From a bacterium (GTDB lineage: Bacteria > Zhuqueibacterota > QNDG01 > JAGLOF01), in contig JAGLOF010000025.1 of the NCBI GenBank assembly GCA_023139105.1, positions 1 to 54,322 of the forward strand: DNA of 54,322 bases, in the 5' to 3' direction. Both the position numbers and the translations under genes were made by a program. Below, piece by piece: positions 53,105 through 54,322 of the stretch. Below the pieces are notes generated by a model, which did no database searches, was not told the DNA's origin, and was given only the letters and a program-made list of their open reading frames with translations. Position 1 is the stretch's first letter. The number at the start of each line of letters is the position of its first letter.

Positions 53105-54322
53105 ATGAAACACATTATAAAAATAGCGTTGTTATTGAATGTTCAAACAACATTGATCTTTGCACAACTGATCGGTGATGGAACACAGACTCCATTTACA
53201 TTTGGAGTAGAATCCAGAGCATATTCCTTAGGAAATGCTGCTGTTGCTTTTCCTCAAGATGCTTCGGCAATGTTCTGGAATCCCGCTGGCATGGTTGTTA
53301 TTGATCAACAACTGTTTGGTGTTTCCATGTCAACATTGTTTGAAGGTACGCAGTATCAGTATGGCGGCTTAATCATTCCTACATTGGCAACAGGGACTTT
53401 TGGTATAGGTGTTGTTAGAATAGGTACAGATGATATTCCAAGAACAGAGTGGTCGGATCAGACAATTGATCACCTGGGTAATATGGATTACTGGTGGGGT
53501 CAGCTGAATCTTGCATATGGATTGCGTGTATATAAAGGCCTTGCTGTCGGTGTTGCATTTGAAGCAAATCGTATAGTTTTAGGAGATTGGTCTACAAACG
53601 GTTTTGGATTAAACAGCGGTATACATTATGCGTTGCCACATCAAAGCGGATTGTTATCAAATTTGCATATTGGAATAGCGGCTCATAGTATAGTGCATCC
53701 TCAATTAAGCCTGGGAACACAGACCAGGGCCATTCCAATGACATTACGCGGTGGTATGGCAAAGATATTCAAGCTCGGGCAGAACAACCGTATGTTAATG
53801 ATAGCAGATATAGAGAAGCCTGAATTGGGAGAAATGCGTTATCACATGGGTGCAGAATTTATGTTTGGTTCGATTTTAGCAGTGCGTGCCGGTCTTAATA
53901 ATGGTCAGATGACCTTTGGATGTGGTGTGCGTTATGCTGATATATCTTTTGATTATGCTACGGGTCAGTTGAATGGATACGGTTTAATGCCATGGACTCA
54001 TCGATTTTCATTGAATATACATATGGGGCCGACTCTTTCTGATAAGAGAGCGAAAATAGAAGAAATACGTCAGCATGATATTGAAACAAGATTTCAGGCC
54101 AGGTTAGAGTCTGACAGGCAGAGACGGATCCGTGAGGGTTTGCGCGATGCCAGAGAATTTCTTGATAAGGCCGACTATTTTAATGCACGTTTGGAGGTTG
54201 GCAGTGTATTGGACCTTGAGCCAGACCATAGAACGGCAAAAAATCTACTAAGTGATATTGAAGGGAAAGAGGCGGAATATCAGGCTGAACGTGAAGCGGC
54301 TTTACTGAAAGAAGCAAGGCAG
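53105..54322 (+). CDS. PorV/PorQ-like outer-membrane protein with TPR tail (3' truncated by window)
   Basis: The frame is open to the window end (406 codons seen, no stop). The ATG at 53105 has GAAGGA seven bases upstream; ATG 53081 is less likely. Signal peptide about 1-21 (ending LIFAQ). The mature start GVESRAYSLGNAAVAFPQDASAMFWNPAGM is typical of PorV/PorQ and UPF0164 barrels, which in type IX secretion carry cargo at the outer membrane. Barrel strands reach about residue 300; after that a charged helical, TPR-like part begins (ADYFNARLEVGSVLDLEPDH). Located 33 bases after the giant protein gene, so probably co-transcribed. Confidence 0.82.
   Translation, partial: MKHIIKIALLLNVQTTLIFAQLIGDGTQTPFTFGVESRAYSLGNAAVAFPQDASAMFWNPAGMVVIDQQLFGVSMSTLFEGTQYQYGGLIIPTLATGTFGIGVVRIGTDDIPRTEWSDQTIDHLGNMDYWWGQLNLAYGLRVYKGLAVGVAFEANRIVLGDWSTNGFGLNSGIHYALPHQSGLLSNLHIGIAAHSIVHPQLSLGTQTRAIPMTLRGGMAKIFKLGQNNRMLMIADIEKPELGEMRYHMGAEFMFGSILAVRAGLNNGQMTFGCGVRYADISFDYATGQLNGYGLMPWTHRFSLNIHMGPTLSDKRAKIEEIRQHDIETRFQARLESDRQRRIREGLRDAREFLDKADYFNARLEVGSVLDLEPDHRTAKNLLSDIEGKEAEYQAEREAALLKEARQ

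Overview
The window reads as chromosome of a Gram-negative bacterium from the Fibrobacterota-Chlorobiota-Bacteroidota (FCB) side of the tree, probably an uncultured phylum rather than Bacteroidota proper. This rests on a zinc-less DksA/TraR-type protein of the Bacteroidota kind, a DUF5916 barrel protein, FadL/PorV-like barrels, a giant secreted protein ending in a FlgD-like sorting-type domain, and intergenic repeats of the kind common in FCB genomes. Unlike Bacteroidota, most genes have clear Shine-Dalgarno sites. No tRNA, rRNA, CRISPR array or intact transposase was seen. The taxonomic placement is inference.

Layout. 0.3-2.8 kb (minus strand): a DUF4412-like secreted protein and the bifunctional histidine-degradation enzyme FtcD. 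3.0-6.6 kb: a zinc-type ABC transporter (znuA-znuC-znuB), a corrinoid adenosyltransferase and a DksA-like protein. 6.7-11.6 kb: a histidine kinase with a seven-bladed FG-GAP propeller and an ASPIC/UnbV domain as sensor, then an A+T-rich HEPN/nucleotidyltransferase pair translationally coupled to an AraC-GyrI regulator that carries a strong internal start. 11.9-15.1 kb: a TAXI-TRAP transporter. 15.1-16.0 kb: a gene-poor stretch with palindromic repeats and the decayed end of a cyclase-family gene. 16.0-20.3 kb: two PD40 propeller lipoproteins, a 33-codon lipoprotein leader and a DUF5916 protein.

20.4-31.6 kb is an envelope and sigma-54 region. It holds an NtrC-type response regulator, a tandem palindromic site plus sigma-54-type promoter in front of a Ser/Arg-rich lipoprotein, two outer-membrane barrels, a membrane-anchored CHASE2/sigma-54 activator, another sigma-54-type promoter, a decayed barrel gene, a barrel-transglutaminase fusion and a FecR-like/TPR protein. 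A third sigma-54-like promoter precedes the giant surface protein at 46 kb. The sequence thus suggests a sigma-54 circuit that controls secreted and outer-membrane proteins.

31.8-38.2 kb is housekeeping: yjbQ-thiL, a methyltransferase, ftsEX and hrcA-grpE-dnaJ. 38.3-42.7 kb is an unusual type IV pilus-like module: an HhH (ComEA-like) protein, a prepilin-like protein with tryptophans at 8-residue spacing, a PilM-like protein and an acidic PilN/PilO-like protein. 42.7-45.9 kb: rsmD, coaD, pta and a TPR protein. 46.1 kb to the end: a 2311-residue repeat protein followed by a PorV/PorQ-like barrel gene cut by the window edge.
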